Shown: positions 1 through 12,539 of the stretch, in pieces
Numbering within the stretch: the stretch's first letter is position 1
How the letters are laid out: the number at the start of each line of letters is the position of its first letter
Assembly (NCBI GenBank): GCA_965153455.1
Contig: OZ234498.1
Coordinates: 13,640,001-13,704,000, forward strand
Origin: Sphagnum compactum
Taxonomy: Eukaryota; Bryophyta; Sphagnopsida; Sphagnales
Direction of reading: 5' to 3'
Length of the DNA: 64,000 bases
Notes under the pieces: model-generated
Database searches by the model: none
What the model was told of the DNA's origin: nothing
What the model saw: the letters and a program-made list of their open reading frames with translations, nothing else
Position numbers and translations under genes: made by a program

Positions 1-3000
1 CTATTTCCCATCTCATTATGTTTAGTCTTTTGTCTACAAGCAATTCTCTCTCTCTCTCTACCGTAATACCTTGGCCATTTCAACACATGTTATTCGAATA
101 ATTAATTAATTAATTTTGAAATTTTTCATTTCAAAAAATGGAATATTCCTAAATATTCCACTATTATCCTTCACACAAAAATAATTTTGATTTGGAAAAA
201 ATAATTTTTTTTAAATTTTCAACTTTTTTGAAAATAATATAATTAGTGTCCAATTGGCCAAGGTAGTAGTGTATACATAAATGGTCAGACAAGTGGGACA
301 CTAGGGAGTCACTTTGCATTTCCATACTTACTTTTTGAGAGAAACTATTTTAAATGTGTTTCTTTATCAATGTAATTTTTTTTTGCAGAATTTTTTATTT
401 CCACATCTGAAACTTCAAAAAAAATAATAATAATAAATAAATCAACAAACATATATTGGGTTCAGGCATATTAGAGCTTCACTCATTTATTTTTTCCCTT
501 TAGTGAAATTTGACTTGTAAATAATTATTTATTACCATTTTTCCAATAGACTTTTTCTTTTTCTTTTTTTTTGTCAAAAATTATTTATTATTTTGATAAT
601 GAATCCTTCTGACCTGACCAAGTTGAGAATTTATAAAGCCAAAATTTTACCCCACCTACTTCACAAACTTGAAAAATTAAAAACATTGATTGGTTCGAAG
701 TTGAAGCCAAAATATTACCCCACCTACAAAATTAAAATATTGGTATTCTAGGATTTATTGGCCAATAAAAAGCAATGCCCCAAAACATGGTGTTGGGTGC
801 AGTGTTTATTATTTTTCAATTTTTATGGTTTTGAAATTTTTGTAATATTTTTTTTTCAATTTTTTTTGGTAAATTTGGTCAAATTTAGATTTTCTTAAAA
901 AAATCTTCCAAATTATATTTTTGACATCAGGTGGCAAAAAATTTGCCAAAAATGAAAACATTGGGTGGGGCCATTTCCCCCAATCAAATAGGTGGTCACT
1001 ATGTAGTAGCAAGTAAATGAAGCTTAAAGATGAAATTTTATATGGTTGTTTATCTCTAGTAGCCTTGAGGGAATGGAATGGTGACATTTCATTAGCTTCA
1101 AATTAATTATTGGATCATCTTGTGTGTGGTTTTGGACAATGCATGGTTCATAGTTTCTAGTAGCCTTGAAGAAATTCAGATATGACTTGTGACCTCATAA
1201 ATTTTCATCTTTCATTGGTCTAAATAGCATAAATTGATAAATGATTACAACCATTTTTCATTGAAGGTGCGAAACACATGCATCTTCCATTTTCAATGAG
1301 AGAAAAATAACTCATAAGGAAAAGAAAAATTGTCGAGATTTCATAGAGTGGTGAGCTTTGACTATGTTGATTAACATGTCCTTGTAAAAATGGATGGATC
1401 TAAATTTTACATTTGATCATATTCTTAATACTATTTTTTGTGCATGTATTTTTTTGTTGTTAGTAGTTTATGCAATGAGCCCATGCAACCCCTTATTGGT
1501 TTTAAATACAAGTTTTGTTTCAATGTAAGGGTTCATAATGGTATTTCCATAGCTTCACCTTCTAACAACTTGTGTCTATATCCTTCAACACCATTGTTTC
1601 TGAACTTTTTCAATCTTTTTTTTTCTTAATACTAATGGATTACATCTAGTCACCAAGTGTCGAGTTTTAAAAAAATGTAAGAAGAAAGAATGGGGGTTGA
1701 ATCATGTGTTTCAAGAGGTTTAGATAGAGATCAAGGTCTCTTCCTTAGGTCACAATAATGATGCAATGTGTTAGCAAATTCAATGTGGTACACTACAAAC
1801 TTTGTATTGAAATCAAAGGTATCAAAAAATTATTAGTATTGAAGTTGACAATATGTAAAAACCCTTCGATAGGTACGTAGGTAGAAATGCAAGGTGCATG
1901 AATTTGATGCATTATGGGGAAATATTATATGTCAATGATAACCAACATGCTAGGGGAAATCACTCTTTATATATATTAGGGAACACATAAAATAAATGCA
2001 AAGGCATATGTATGTTATGAAATAATAAAATATTTTATTAAAAAAATTTAAATATATTTCATTTATATTTCCATCATCCAATTCTAATCAGCATAGTAGC
2101 AAACGATAAGTTGCAGACAACCACTAGTCACAAATGACGGATGAAATAATTTTTTATAGAATATGAGTGTGGAGATTTTATACGTATCCAAGGATGAGTT
2201 GTTGTGACTACACTTGCAACATTTGCAACTATAGTGCATACCAATATATTCACACGTGGTAGCTTAAGAATGTGACACTTGGCATCCTTTGGATTTTTCG
2301 AAATATTTTGCCAAATATGTATTTCTTTTTTTTTCAATCATTCAATTAAAACAATTAGATTGTGTATGTCACGTTATATATATATAAATAATATGATAAC
2401 ATATGAAATGTAATTATGAATCAAATGATCTAAAACAAGTAATTATCAACGACCAACAATAAACAAGGAAAAACTTCACTTTAATTCATTTTAAAGATTT
2501 GAAATTTCACCATTGACCAATGTTTGGATGTTTGGTTATGGACTTGTAGAAAATAAGTCAATTAAAATTATGACATGCATCACTCTATCATGGACATTTG
2601 TACCAAACATTTGAGAATAAATGAAGGTAGAACTTAAGGCCTCATCAACATATATAAATATTTTTGGGAACAATAATTATGTAACAAGTGTACAACTTAT
2701 AGGTTGTTGTTTACATGGTAATGTGTTTTGTCATATCCATGTAGCTTGGCAGGGGGGATGAATGAAATAATTAGGAAAACGTAAGTCCAAACACTACAAA
2801 CAAAAATATGTACATCATTTTTTTAATCTAGATTCATATGGGGGTTGATTTGTTGTAATACTTTGAATTCATATTTCAATATTGGATAAAATATATACAT
2901 ATATTTCATTTCCTTTATGGATAAGATTACTAGTTATGTTAATAATATCTTAATATATCCATTAATTACAATATGACATAATATATATGATTATGAAATG

Positions 3001-4101
3001 AAATTTATAATTTAAGAGAATATTTTAATATAAAAATTGAAAAAGATGTTAACTTTAATTTAGGTTTTCACTTAATAAAATGAAAAACACTTTTTAGAAA
3101 AAAGAAGACAAATTTCACTATTCATTATGTAAAACCAAATAATATTTCATACCAACATAAATAATTAAAATAAGTGGTTTAAATGTGGGAAACTACAATA
3201 TTTTAATTTTATTTATGTTAAGATATAAACTATTTTGCCTATCCAAAATAAAACTTGTTACTAAAGTTCATTTTAAATAAGTTTATTTAAAGGTATGTGG
3301 GTTTAGGTGGGTCATAAATAGGGAGGAAAAAGGTTATAGGTAAGCAGCTTGCAAGATTGTAGCAATAAGTTAGGGACATAAGTGGGTTGTAGGAAGGTAT
3401 GTATAAGTATAAATCAAATAATGGTAGGATTTGGAGTTGACTCCAATTGTTTGTGAGAAGTTAGAGCGAATGTTCTAATTGTGTGCTCCTCTTGTAATGC
3501 CTCCCAATTGCCACCCATGTATCGATGTAAACGAGCGTGAGTCTTTTAGTGGTCTTTTTCATCACCCCGTGAAGGAAAGGATAAACACCAAGAAGGGAAT
3601 AACAAAAAAGATGTGAGCACTTGCTTAGGTTGTTGAAGGGAGTTTAAAAAGTCTAAACCATTGTCGTTTAGTTCCATCTTTTGAAGACGTCTTCAAATCA
3701 TGTTTTAATCAACTATTAATTGTTGAATCTGATAGATCATGTTTACTACTAATTGTTGTATTTGATAGAACTTCCAGTTCTAGTCCTCACTAGTGTTTTG
3801 TTTGTTTGCTCAAACTGTTGGGCCTGTTGAAAGCCCAGTTGTTTGCATTCAATGTTTCTTTTTTTGACACAAAATTGGGAAAATTTTCAAAAATCTTGTT
3901 TTCTAGTGTAAATTTGACTAAAACTTTGGAACTTGTATAGCAAAAACGAAAGAAAAAAAAAAAAAAAAAAACCCCTTTGCTTGCATCCAAATCTTCTGAT
4001 TTTCAAAAACAATTTGAAAACTTTTGGTTTGAAAATTCAGCTCTAGCTCCACCTACCTACACATATCTGGAGAATTGCAGGTACCATGTTATAAAACCAA
4101 C
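1..4101. other. AT-rich spacer, no gene seen
   Basis: No convincing coding exon on either strand; open frames are short and low in complexity. A short CT microsatellite lies at about 46-58. An imperfect direct repeat containing the motif AAGCCAAAATWTTACCCCAC occurs near 636 and 704, and a second pair containing CTAGTAGCCTTGA occurs near 1055 and 1157. A 20-base A tract lies at about 3952-3971. This is probably decayed transposon DNA, but no family is recognisable. Confidence 0.6.
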
Positions 4102-4395
4102 AAGGGGTGTGTCACACTGTGGCCTTGGCATTTATCTTAAGGCAAAAGAAGAAGAATTATGGAAACTCAATTATATTTCACCATGCAAAAATGTAATTTA
4201 AAAAAAAAATCCTCTAAAAAAAGAAACCAAAATCCTTCAAGATATCATAACTCTAACTAATCTCAAGTTTCAAACACAAGCCAAAATATCATCTTTCAAA
4301 AATCCTCATATAAAGTTAGACCTATTATTTATTACCTAGGGGGGGCCAAAATCCCTTAAGCTACTATACTCTATAATGAGTCTGAGACAATATGC
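4102..4395 (+). repeat. Dispersed repeat R1, copy 1
   Basis: This stretch begins CAAGGGGTGTGTCACAC and runs to about CTATACTCTATAATGAGTC. It recurs in inverted orientation at 5405-5701 and in direct orientation, more diverged, at about 49,875-50,215. Shared blocks include the AAGAAGAAGAATTATG segment, AAATCCTTCAAGATAT, CTTTCAAAAATCCTCATATA and the segment with ATTACCTAGGGG. It could be an LTR (the TGT start would fit) or a long terminal inverted repeat of a DNA element. The family is not identified. Confidence 0.75.
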
Positions 4396-5404
4396 CTTCT
4401 GAGACACTTTTAAGTAGCCACTGTTGATTTTTTAATACTTTTTTGTGAGGTGGGTGGGCTGGGTATCATCCACAACAAAGAAGGATTTAGCCAAATTTGG
4501 CTATAGGTCTGAGAGAAAAGTAATTTTTTTGGAAAACCCCTGGTTATAGGTATATACTGGCCGTGTGCAAGAACCTATGGTCGAAATATATATATCAATT
4601 TCAACTTTTTTTTCTTTCTTCGAATTTATGGTGTGACCAAGTGTGATGGGTTTTGGGAACATCTTGGGGGGAAATTAAGCATTTGGAACGTGTCAAACAA
4701 GTTGGGGAAGCATTGGGAACATGATGGTATTGCAGTGAGAACTTGATAACAACTTGGTGGGAACATAATTGGGAACATAAAAATCCATACCTTCCCCCCC
4801 TCCCCCAAAGTACCATAACAATTGAGGGTGTTTTGTGCTATGTGTAAATGGAGGGCATTTTATGGCCCGGTGTAATTAGGCATTAGCCATGAATGGTCAT
4901 TTCGAAAAGCGAAAAATCCACATTTGCCCCCACAAGGGGCAACAACAAATGTTTTGCTTTTCCAGAATGCCCACATTACTTTTTAGAAAAAAATTATTGT
5001 GGTACCCGGTTGGTACCCACTGAGTATCATGATATTATTTTTTTTTAATAAAGTTAAAAATCTGGTCAATTTTTTATGTTGTGCAACACCCTTGGGCTAA
5101 GGCATTCTTGGAAATATAGGCCCTTGGCCTACGATCTCAAGGACCCATTACTTTGGGATCGGCCCAACCCTAAGGAATTACCTTACACATAACATGGCTA
5201 TCCAAGGAGCCTGGAAAAACATGCATGTTCCAAGCACATAATTAAAAAGATGCTCATATCTATCTCCATAGAATTTCATAAAGTTTTTGGCCGCCAAGTA
5301 ATTTTCAAAAGTGATGAGTTATTTTGTACCTAGCCTCAACATTAGTCCCAAGGTCATTATCATTTTTGGTGCCATAGTGACAAGTTTGTTGGCCTTGCCT
5401 ACCA
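4396..5404. other. Spacer between inverted R1 copies
   Basis: About 1 kb enclosed by two head-to-head R1 copies. No open frame with recognisable domains is present. A C-rich tract lies at about 4794-4805. If the R1 pair are the ends of one element, this is its non-coding interior; otherwise it is ordinary spacer between two separate insertions. Confidence 0.5.
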
Positions 5405-5701
5405 AGGCAAAGATATTGTGTTTAGATTCATTATAGAGTACAGTGTCTTAAGTGATTTTGGCCCCTCGGTAGCAGGTCTATTTTTATATGAGGATTTGTG
5501 AAGGTTGATATTTTGGCTAGTGTTGAAACTTGAGATTAATTATAGAGTTACGATATCTTGAAGGATTTTGGTTTCTTTTAGAGGATTTTTTTAAAGATTA
5601 TATTTTTGCATGATGAAATATTTGAATTTCCATAATTATTCTTTTGCCTTTTGATACTTTGTAATATAAATGGCAAGGCCACGGTGTAACACACCCCTTG
5701 T
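5405..5701 (-). repeat. Dispersed repeat R1, copy 2 (inverted)
   Basis: The reverse complement starts CAAGGGGTGTGTTACACCGT and follows copy 1 block by block to the end. Past the point where copy 1 stops matching, it continues to resemble the third copy (ATGAATCTAAACACAA followed by a CTTGCCTTG...CAAGGCC stretch). Together with copy 1 it forms long inverted arms around a 1-kb spacer. Confidence 0.75.
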
Positions 5702-8700
5702 TCATGTGGGAGCAGGCACACATGCATTTGCTAGGGGAATAAACAATGATGAGTTGTTTGAAGTGGTGGAAAGCTAAAAAAAAGATGGCATGTTCAATAA
5801 TCTATCACTAAAGCAATTGACAAAAACCTAGACACTTCAAAACAAGGATGACAAAAGCTTGCTATGTGTAGTAGCTATGCATCTTTTGATCATACTCATG
5901 TTTGTGTTTTTCATTTTCACTCCTCAAGTTTGTTGAAATGAAATGATTGTGTTATACTATGGATGGAATGAATGCACGTTTCTTGATGTTAAACACCTCC
6001 TAAGGGTTTTGTGTTATTTGTAGCAAGTAACGAAAAAATTACTGGAAGGCATGTTAGAAAAAAGGTGGGGTTATAAACATTAGTGATGAAGATGAATGGA
6101 TGTTGTTGCACTTCGTGGTGAGTAGAAAAGAAGCCATGATCAACTTCTTCAACATCAATACACCACTTATAACATAGATTATAAGTGGGCAACTCATGAG
6201 ATTAAAAAAAGTTGTTGCAAGGGAGTTGACGATGGGTTTTCAAATTTTGGTCTTTTATTGCAAGACTTTATATACAATGCCACTAAGGGACAAGACATCA
6301 AATGGGAGATGAAAGTCAAGTCCAACATGGCATCACTTTAAGGAAAACTTTAGTGTATACAAAATTGAACTTGTCCAAATTGCACATAATGAAACAAGGG
6401 GTTTAGCCACAACATGCTTTGCTTTTACAAGTGTGTTTTGTGTGAAACCCTAAAAGACTAGCTTAGTTAATGACTCCACCACTTTTCCGACCTAGAGTCC
6501 CCTAGACCAAAAATTGACATTCTCCTTTTCTCCTATCTTTGAAATGATCATCCCATGTTTGTCAACCTTTCTTCTTAAAATTGTTTGAACTTTTTTTTCA
6601 ACACAAAAAGGTCTCGATTGAACAACTTTTCCTATTTGGCCATGCTAGATAGATTTGGTGTTACTAATATTGGGGGAGTCAAGGGCCCAAGACTAATAAG
6701 ATAGGAGAACATTGGAGGTCAATTGAACCACTTTTTGATCCAAGGAAAGTGGGAGGGATTGAAATGAGTCAACATGTCTCAAAAGTTCCCTCTCTTTTGA
6801 TTGTATGTAGATGCCCATTGGATGTGCATCTTTTGATCATTGGTTTCTTCCTTATCCCAAGTCCAAATGGAGCAAATTTTTTTCACCTTCATATGGACAC
6901 TTTCTATCTACCTTATAAATCTTACCATCAATAAAACATAATATGAGCATTTATATTATTCTTGAAGTGTTTAAACATTTTCACATGACAAACAAAAGAT
7001 GCCCCAAATAATGGATAAAAGGTACATTATTGATTTCATTTTTTGAGTTTTAGATTGGAAAAAGACTACATTTTTAGCATTACATTTTTTATTCATTTGA
7101 TGTCTTGATTCTTTGTATAAAACATGAAAAAGTAAAATGTGTAAGCAATTCACGGAATGTGGTGAATTAATGATTGTTTGAGAACCTTGATATTGAAGCA
7201 AGTTTCTAAAATCACAAATTTGTGTCAACTTGTACCCATACATGAATTCATGCACATGTATCAATGTTCATAAGTTCCAAAAGGCTTTTAAGAAGCCATA
7301 GATGGGTTAATTGAATTTTGGAATTTGATTTTCCAAATTCAAATTAATCAAATATTTGTGGAAATGTACACTTTATGAATTAAACTTTCACTATTTGTTT
7401 TGTTTTAATGTTTTATCTTTAGTTCATTACATGGTGTTTTCATTTTTGGGTATATCCTAAATTTTGTCCATGTTACATACCTCCTAACTTCTTGTTTTAA
7501 TTTATTGTAGTTAAATAGCATATTCATTGAGTCTATGTCGAATAATTATTTAATTTTGATGATTCAATGTTGATAAATAAAATATTTCAGAATATTTCAA
7601 AAGATGTTCATGATCTTTCATAATTTATTTTTTCTTTGAGAAATTTTAGGGTGGAAATTTCATCATGTCTAAAAATACATATAACTTTTGTCAAACCTTC
7701 TATTCAACTACGGTATTCTCCATGTTGTTTTTCACTCCTACATTTTAAAAAACAAATAAATCATATTTGAATTGTTTCAACCCATGTTGTCTTGTCTATT
7801 ATAGTTTTTCATCCAACACACATTTCGTGTACTTGCCTTTATATGCACTCCTCCATTCAAGTCTTCCTTTGCATATTCTTTCCCCCGCATGGCTCTACAT
7901 GCTCCGTTACTTACAATACATGCTGGGGAGTTTCAACACACACATCCCCTAACTACTCCAAGTTTGTCGTAGATAGCCTTCTATCTCTTTTTGGGGATAG
8001 ACCCAACAAAAAGGCAAAGGTTCCATTTGTTAAGAGGGTTGTTTTCCAATCATTTAATCAAAACAATTTGAACACACGCACACATATATATAGTGTACTA
8101 AGTATATTCAATAGTTGAACTCACATTTCGTGTTTCCAATTTGTAAGCTAAATATGCAATGCATAATTCAAGGCAAGTTGTCTACGTAGCATTCATGAAT
8201 GATCATGTTCTATCTATCTATCTACACAACCAAAACGTGCAATTTCAACAAATCCCATAGCACCAATGGAAACCACGAAGAGCCAAAAACTTGTGGATCT
8301 AGCACACCAACAAATTTTACATTTTTACAAATTTTCTACATATATTCATCGGGTATACGATTGCAATATTATATTCATCCAATCATATTGATTGCAATTA
8401 AATTTTTTTTTCCAATTATATGTTATAATACAATTCATCATTCATTAAAAATTTGCGTTGCATGGATAACCCCACGTATCCGATGGGGGTATTTTTTTGG
8501 GATAACTTGTGACGTAAAACCGAGTCAAACCCAAATTTTATGTGGGAAAAGCCGTGCATGTTGTTGCAAACTTTGTCAAACTCGGTAGGCAATGTCCATG
8601 GACTAGGGGTGTGTGTGTGTGGGTGCGCACGTGCGCAAGACTCAACATTTTTAATTTAATTTATTTTATTTTATTTTGATGTCTTGAGATTATTTATTTA

Positions 8701-9357
8701 TTTTTCCTTGTTTTGGGCAATCAAAACCCCTCCAAAATCACTTCATTCTCAATTCTTTTTTTAAAAAAAATTTTAATGAAATTTCACCATTAAAAATTAA
8801 AAAGAAGGCCGGTAGTACACTTTTCCCCACATAGGTAAACCGGTTTCGGTGTCTTACTCTGGTACTTCTTTAGGGTCGTTCCTAGGTGGGACGGATGGTC
8901 ATCTATGGGTTCGACTTTTGGTTCGGTTCCACTTACAAAGTGAATCAACAATGCGGAACAAGGACCAGACCCTTCTAGACCCACTTACACCCCCCCAACC
9001 CCCCCCCCCCAATCTCGCCTATCTTGTGAACCTTGCATGGGCGAGCTTGTTTCTCTTTGAGCCAAGGATTATTACATAGATATGTTGTCAAGATGGACAG
9101 ACATTTTAAACATCCATGTTTATTGTAGAATTGAGTATGTATGTAATATATGGAAGGTGTTTTTTTTTTTCATCCGTGCGTAAAACGACACCAGATGATG
9201 ATGTTCCAGACGGCGTAACCTGGAAACAATAGTAGTAGAGTAGATGATGATGTTCCGGATGACATAATTTTGGAAATTATAGGTACATAGATGGGCCACA
9301 GTGAACGAGCACCCACCCACCAACACACCATCCAATGGATGCCCCGTTCTTACTCAG
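5702..9357. other. AT-rich spacer, no gene seen
   Basis: No gene recognised. Short features are a GT run at about 8610-8622, a C tract at about 8999-9011, and a repeated motif GATGATGATGTTCC near 9195 and 9246 that recurs in altered form near 9733. The stretch at about 8810-9060 is less AT-rich than its surroundings but has no domain I can name. Confidence 0.55.
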
Positions 9358-9720
9358 TTGTGGATGAACCTCAACTGAGTTAGTTAATATTTGGTTTCAC
9401 CTTGTTAACCAATTCTGTAGGAAATAGGTCTCATATATAGGTAGATAGGTAGGAAACTAGGCAGTTACTAGGTAAGTAGATGGTTTATACATAGGTAAGG
9501 GCTGTATTTACTACCTACCTACACACAACCTGCTTGCGGGTTGTTAGTAGGTAGGTAGAGTAAAAAAATTAATTATTTTTAAAAAAAAGAAAAAAAAAAA
9601 AAAACAGCTGATCTAACCACCATGGTTAGCTAGGGAACTGGAACCCAACAGAAAACTGTTTCCTGACCACTTACCATTCATCCTTCATGGTGATCTGGTG
9701 GGTGCTGGTTCACTTTGGCA
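9358..9720 (+). repeat. Dispersed repeat R2, copy A
   Basis: Starts TTGTGGATGAACCTCAACTG and is rich in AGGTAGGTAG. It contains GTAAGGGCTGT, the palindrome-bearing block AACCACCATGGTTA, AACCCAACAGAAAA and CATCCTTCA, and ends near GGGTGCTGGTTC. The same blocks in the same order occur at 41,149-41,503, and only the 3' part occurs at 49,395-49,482. No coding capacity; the family is unknown. Confidence 0.8.
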
Positions 9721-12539
9721 CCACGTAGATGAGGATGATGTTCGTAATGACATAAGTTGTAAACAAGCTTCCGAGTTGTGCGCATCACACCAAATGAAAA
9801 ATGAAAAAATCTTACAAATTCTCAAACATTCAGTGAACATTCCCCCCTCTTTTTTCCCTCAAATATTCCCAAAAGTGTCGGGTCTCTAGTATCTACCTTG
9901 GGCGGGTGCTTATTATTTTGGGAACACCTCACTCTGACGACTTCACTTTGCTTAAAGTGTTGGTAGAAATTTCATTATTATATTGTTTTTCCTTGTTAGC
10001 AGTGGGGATAGATTCGGATAGATAACGTACCCTCCATGCACACTGGAAAAATTCTGCCCATCAAAGTTATCTATGAAGTCAGGCGATTAGGGGGCAAGAT
10101 CGGCCAGTTTCGGCATAATAGGGAATCAAATGCACAACTGGGAAATGAAAATTTTACAAAACGAAATAACTGGGACCCAAACTAGTCTTTCCACCCATTT
10201 TGGTAGTAAACTGTGAGTTTCATCCTGTCTTTCCTTCTTCCTGAGCGCCTCCACTGCAGCTACATATATTTCCACTGCTCCTTCTTGCACAACTACTACA
10301 GTTATTTTTGATCCTTGTGCATTTAACGCTGAGTTTCAGCATTTCATACTGAGATTTAATAAAATTTCCTTACTTTGCCGATACCACTCAAAGAGGGTAT
10401 AGGGGGTGAAAACGGAGGGGATAGAGGTGAAAGAGAGGGTGACTTTATGGATAACTCTATTATTTTGACTAAACCTTATGCCTTGTACGGGATCTTTAGA
10501 CCTTTGTTGAGTGTAAGATAATAGCCTCTGCACAAATAGTAAGCATTATTCATGGATATAAGGTGTGTTGTTGCGACGATTGCCCAAAGAGTTTATGCCC
10601 TTGTGAAATCCCAAATGGGGTTCATTGCCCATTGTAATCAATGTATGAAAAAACTTCTTGCCATGTGGCCTTTTTAAAAATCTTTTAGGGTCATTTCGTT
10701 ATCTCTTTAGTATTTGCATTTTTCCAGTTCATCATTATCATAGTGCCTTGACAATCTCAACACTAATCGTATTATTTTTCAAAATGTTGAAATTTTCACC
10801 CAAAAAAAAATCCAAAGAAGAGAATTTTTAAACGCAAATATAGATTCTTTTACATTATTTTAAATTATTCTATTTTAAACATCGAATCTTCAAAATGAAA
10901 TAATTATTTGACGCTAACATGTTGAACTTGCCATGGCACTATGGTATTCATTTTCACTTTCAGTAGCTTTTATCATTTTGTGTCATTTTTGGTTGCAATT
11001 AATTCTTCCAAAAAACAAAACAAGAACAAAGATGCTAGAAAAGAAATAAACAATAAGGGTAATAAAGACCCAAGCATAAGATGGGGTTTGCTATGACATA
11101 AGCCATTCTACTAGTTTGGGTAATGAGTTATACACCTGTGAACATACCTTTAGCATGGTTCACATTGAGAATGCAAAAGGTTTTTTTTCAAAATTATTTT
11201 ATGAAGGTTTGACATCCCCCACCTTCTAGCTTTACATGTAGGTTTAACAACAAAATTAGACTTCATTAAATCATATCCATGAATAGCCTATATTTCAGCA
11301 TCATTAAGTATCTCACACATCCAAGATGGCATTAAAAATTTTCCCCCTTGCCCCATTTGTAAACACTATAAAATACCTTGCAACAAAGTACCAAAAATGA
11401 GAGACTACTAATGTTTCAACACTTGGGCCAACCATTACGATTAACCCATCCAAAACTTGCATTTATTTGTATCAATGCCCTCGCAAGGCATTGTTTATTT
11501 TCACACATTTGTCAAATTTCCAGAAAATGTCACTATTATAATGCAACATTTCATCCAAAAATTAATGTTTAGGACAATTTATTGTTGTTATTGAATTGCT
11601 CTTAGGTGCTAGTTGAATTCAACCTTACATTTCAAGAATTTCTTTCACAATCTATGGCCTTTATCGATGGCCCTTACCCATCTTAAAGCAAAAGGTGAAC
11701 ATTACGATGAGAGTAAACACATGTAGATCAAAATGTGGTAGGAGTGAGAGACACCTTCTATGAGGGTTCTTGCACCTAGTCCTTTTGTAAAGACTTATTC
11801 ACCAATATGAGTGCCCTCCAAATACATTAACAAATTTCTTTGAGTGTTTTATGGATTATGACAAGTTAGAACAAAAATCACAAGAAACTATGGAATCATG
11901 TATCATGTTTCATTAGATTGAGTCCAAAATGAAGTTATAAAGTAGCCTAAAATATATAATTACTAGATCAAAAACTTCACCCATAAATTGTGTTCCACTT
12001 ACATGGATACCAACAAATTGTTCATTGTGCAATGGTTTTGCCTTTGTAATGGCATGTTGAAAGGTGAATCAATTTATCATAAAATATGAATTGACTTGTG
12101 TAACATATTTAGTTGAATCAAATACAAAAAAGATTGATTGTGAGAAAAAAAAAACCTAAAAAGCACATTTAGGTCTCAAGTTGTCAACTCTAAATGGTTT
12201 TCATACCAAGAACTGAACCTTGGCCTTCATGGCCTCAAACCAATGTCTTTGCCAACCATCCACCACATGAAATTGTAAAATAAATGTTCAAGAATTAGCA
12301 ATAACTTTTAACTCCAAATCCACATTTTGACATGCATTTTCTTTTTGATCTATTGTTCAAATGCAGGAAATAATTTTTTTTCTTGAAAGGTTTTCAAAGG
12401 TCTACATATATACAATAAGAAATATATAAAACTTCAAGTCATTTGAAGGAAATCGTTTTTGAAATATGCAATTAAATAACAACTCAAAAAAAATTCTTCA
12501 AGAAAAAATGTGTTTTCCACCTCCATCAACATGATTACA
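9721..12539. other. Spacer, no gene seen
   Basis: No gene recognised. The stretch at about 10,010-10,540 is richer in GC than the rest and may be an old element fragment, but I cannot name it. The remainder is AT-rich with short unrelated open frames. Confidence 0.55.

Noticed and set aside
4396-5404. Primer-binding site next to R1 as proof of an LTR retrotransposon
   Set aside because: TGGCACCAAAAATG appears on the minus strand, but it does not match a common plant tRNA 3' end well and lies too far from the R1 edge.
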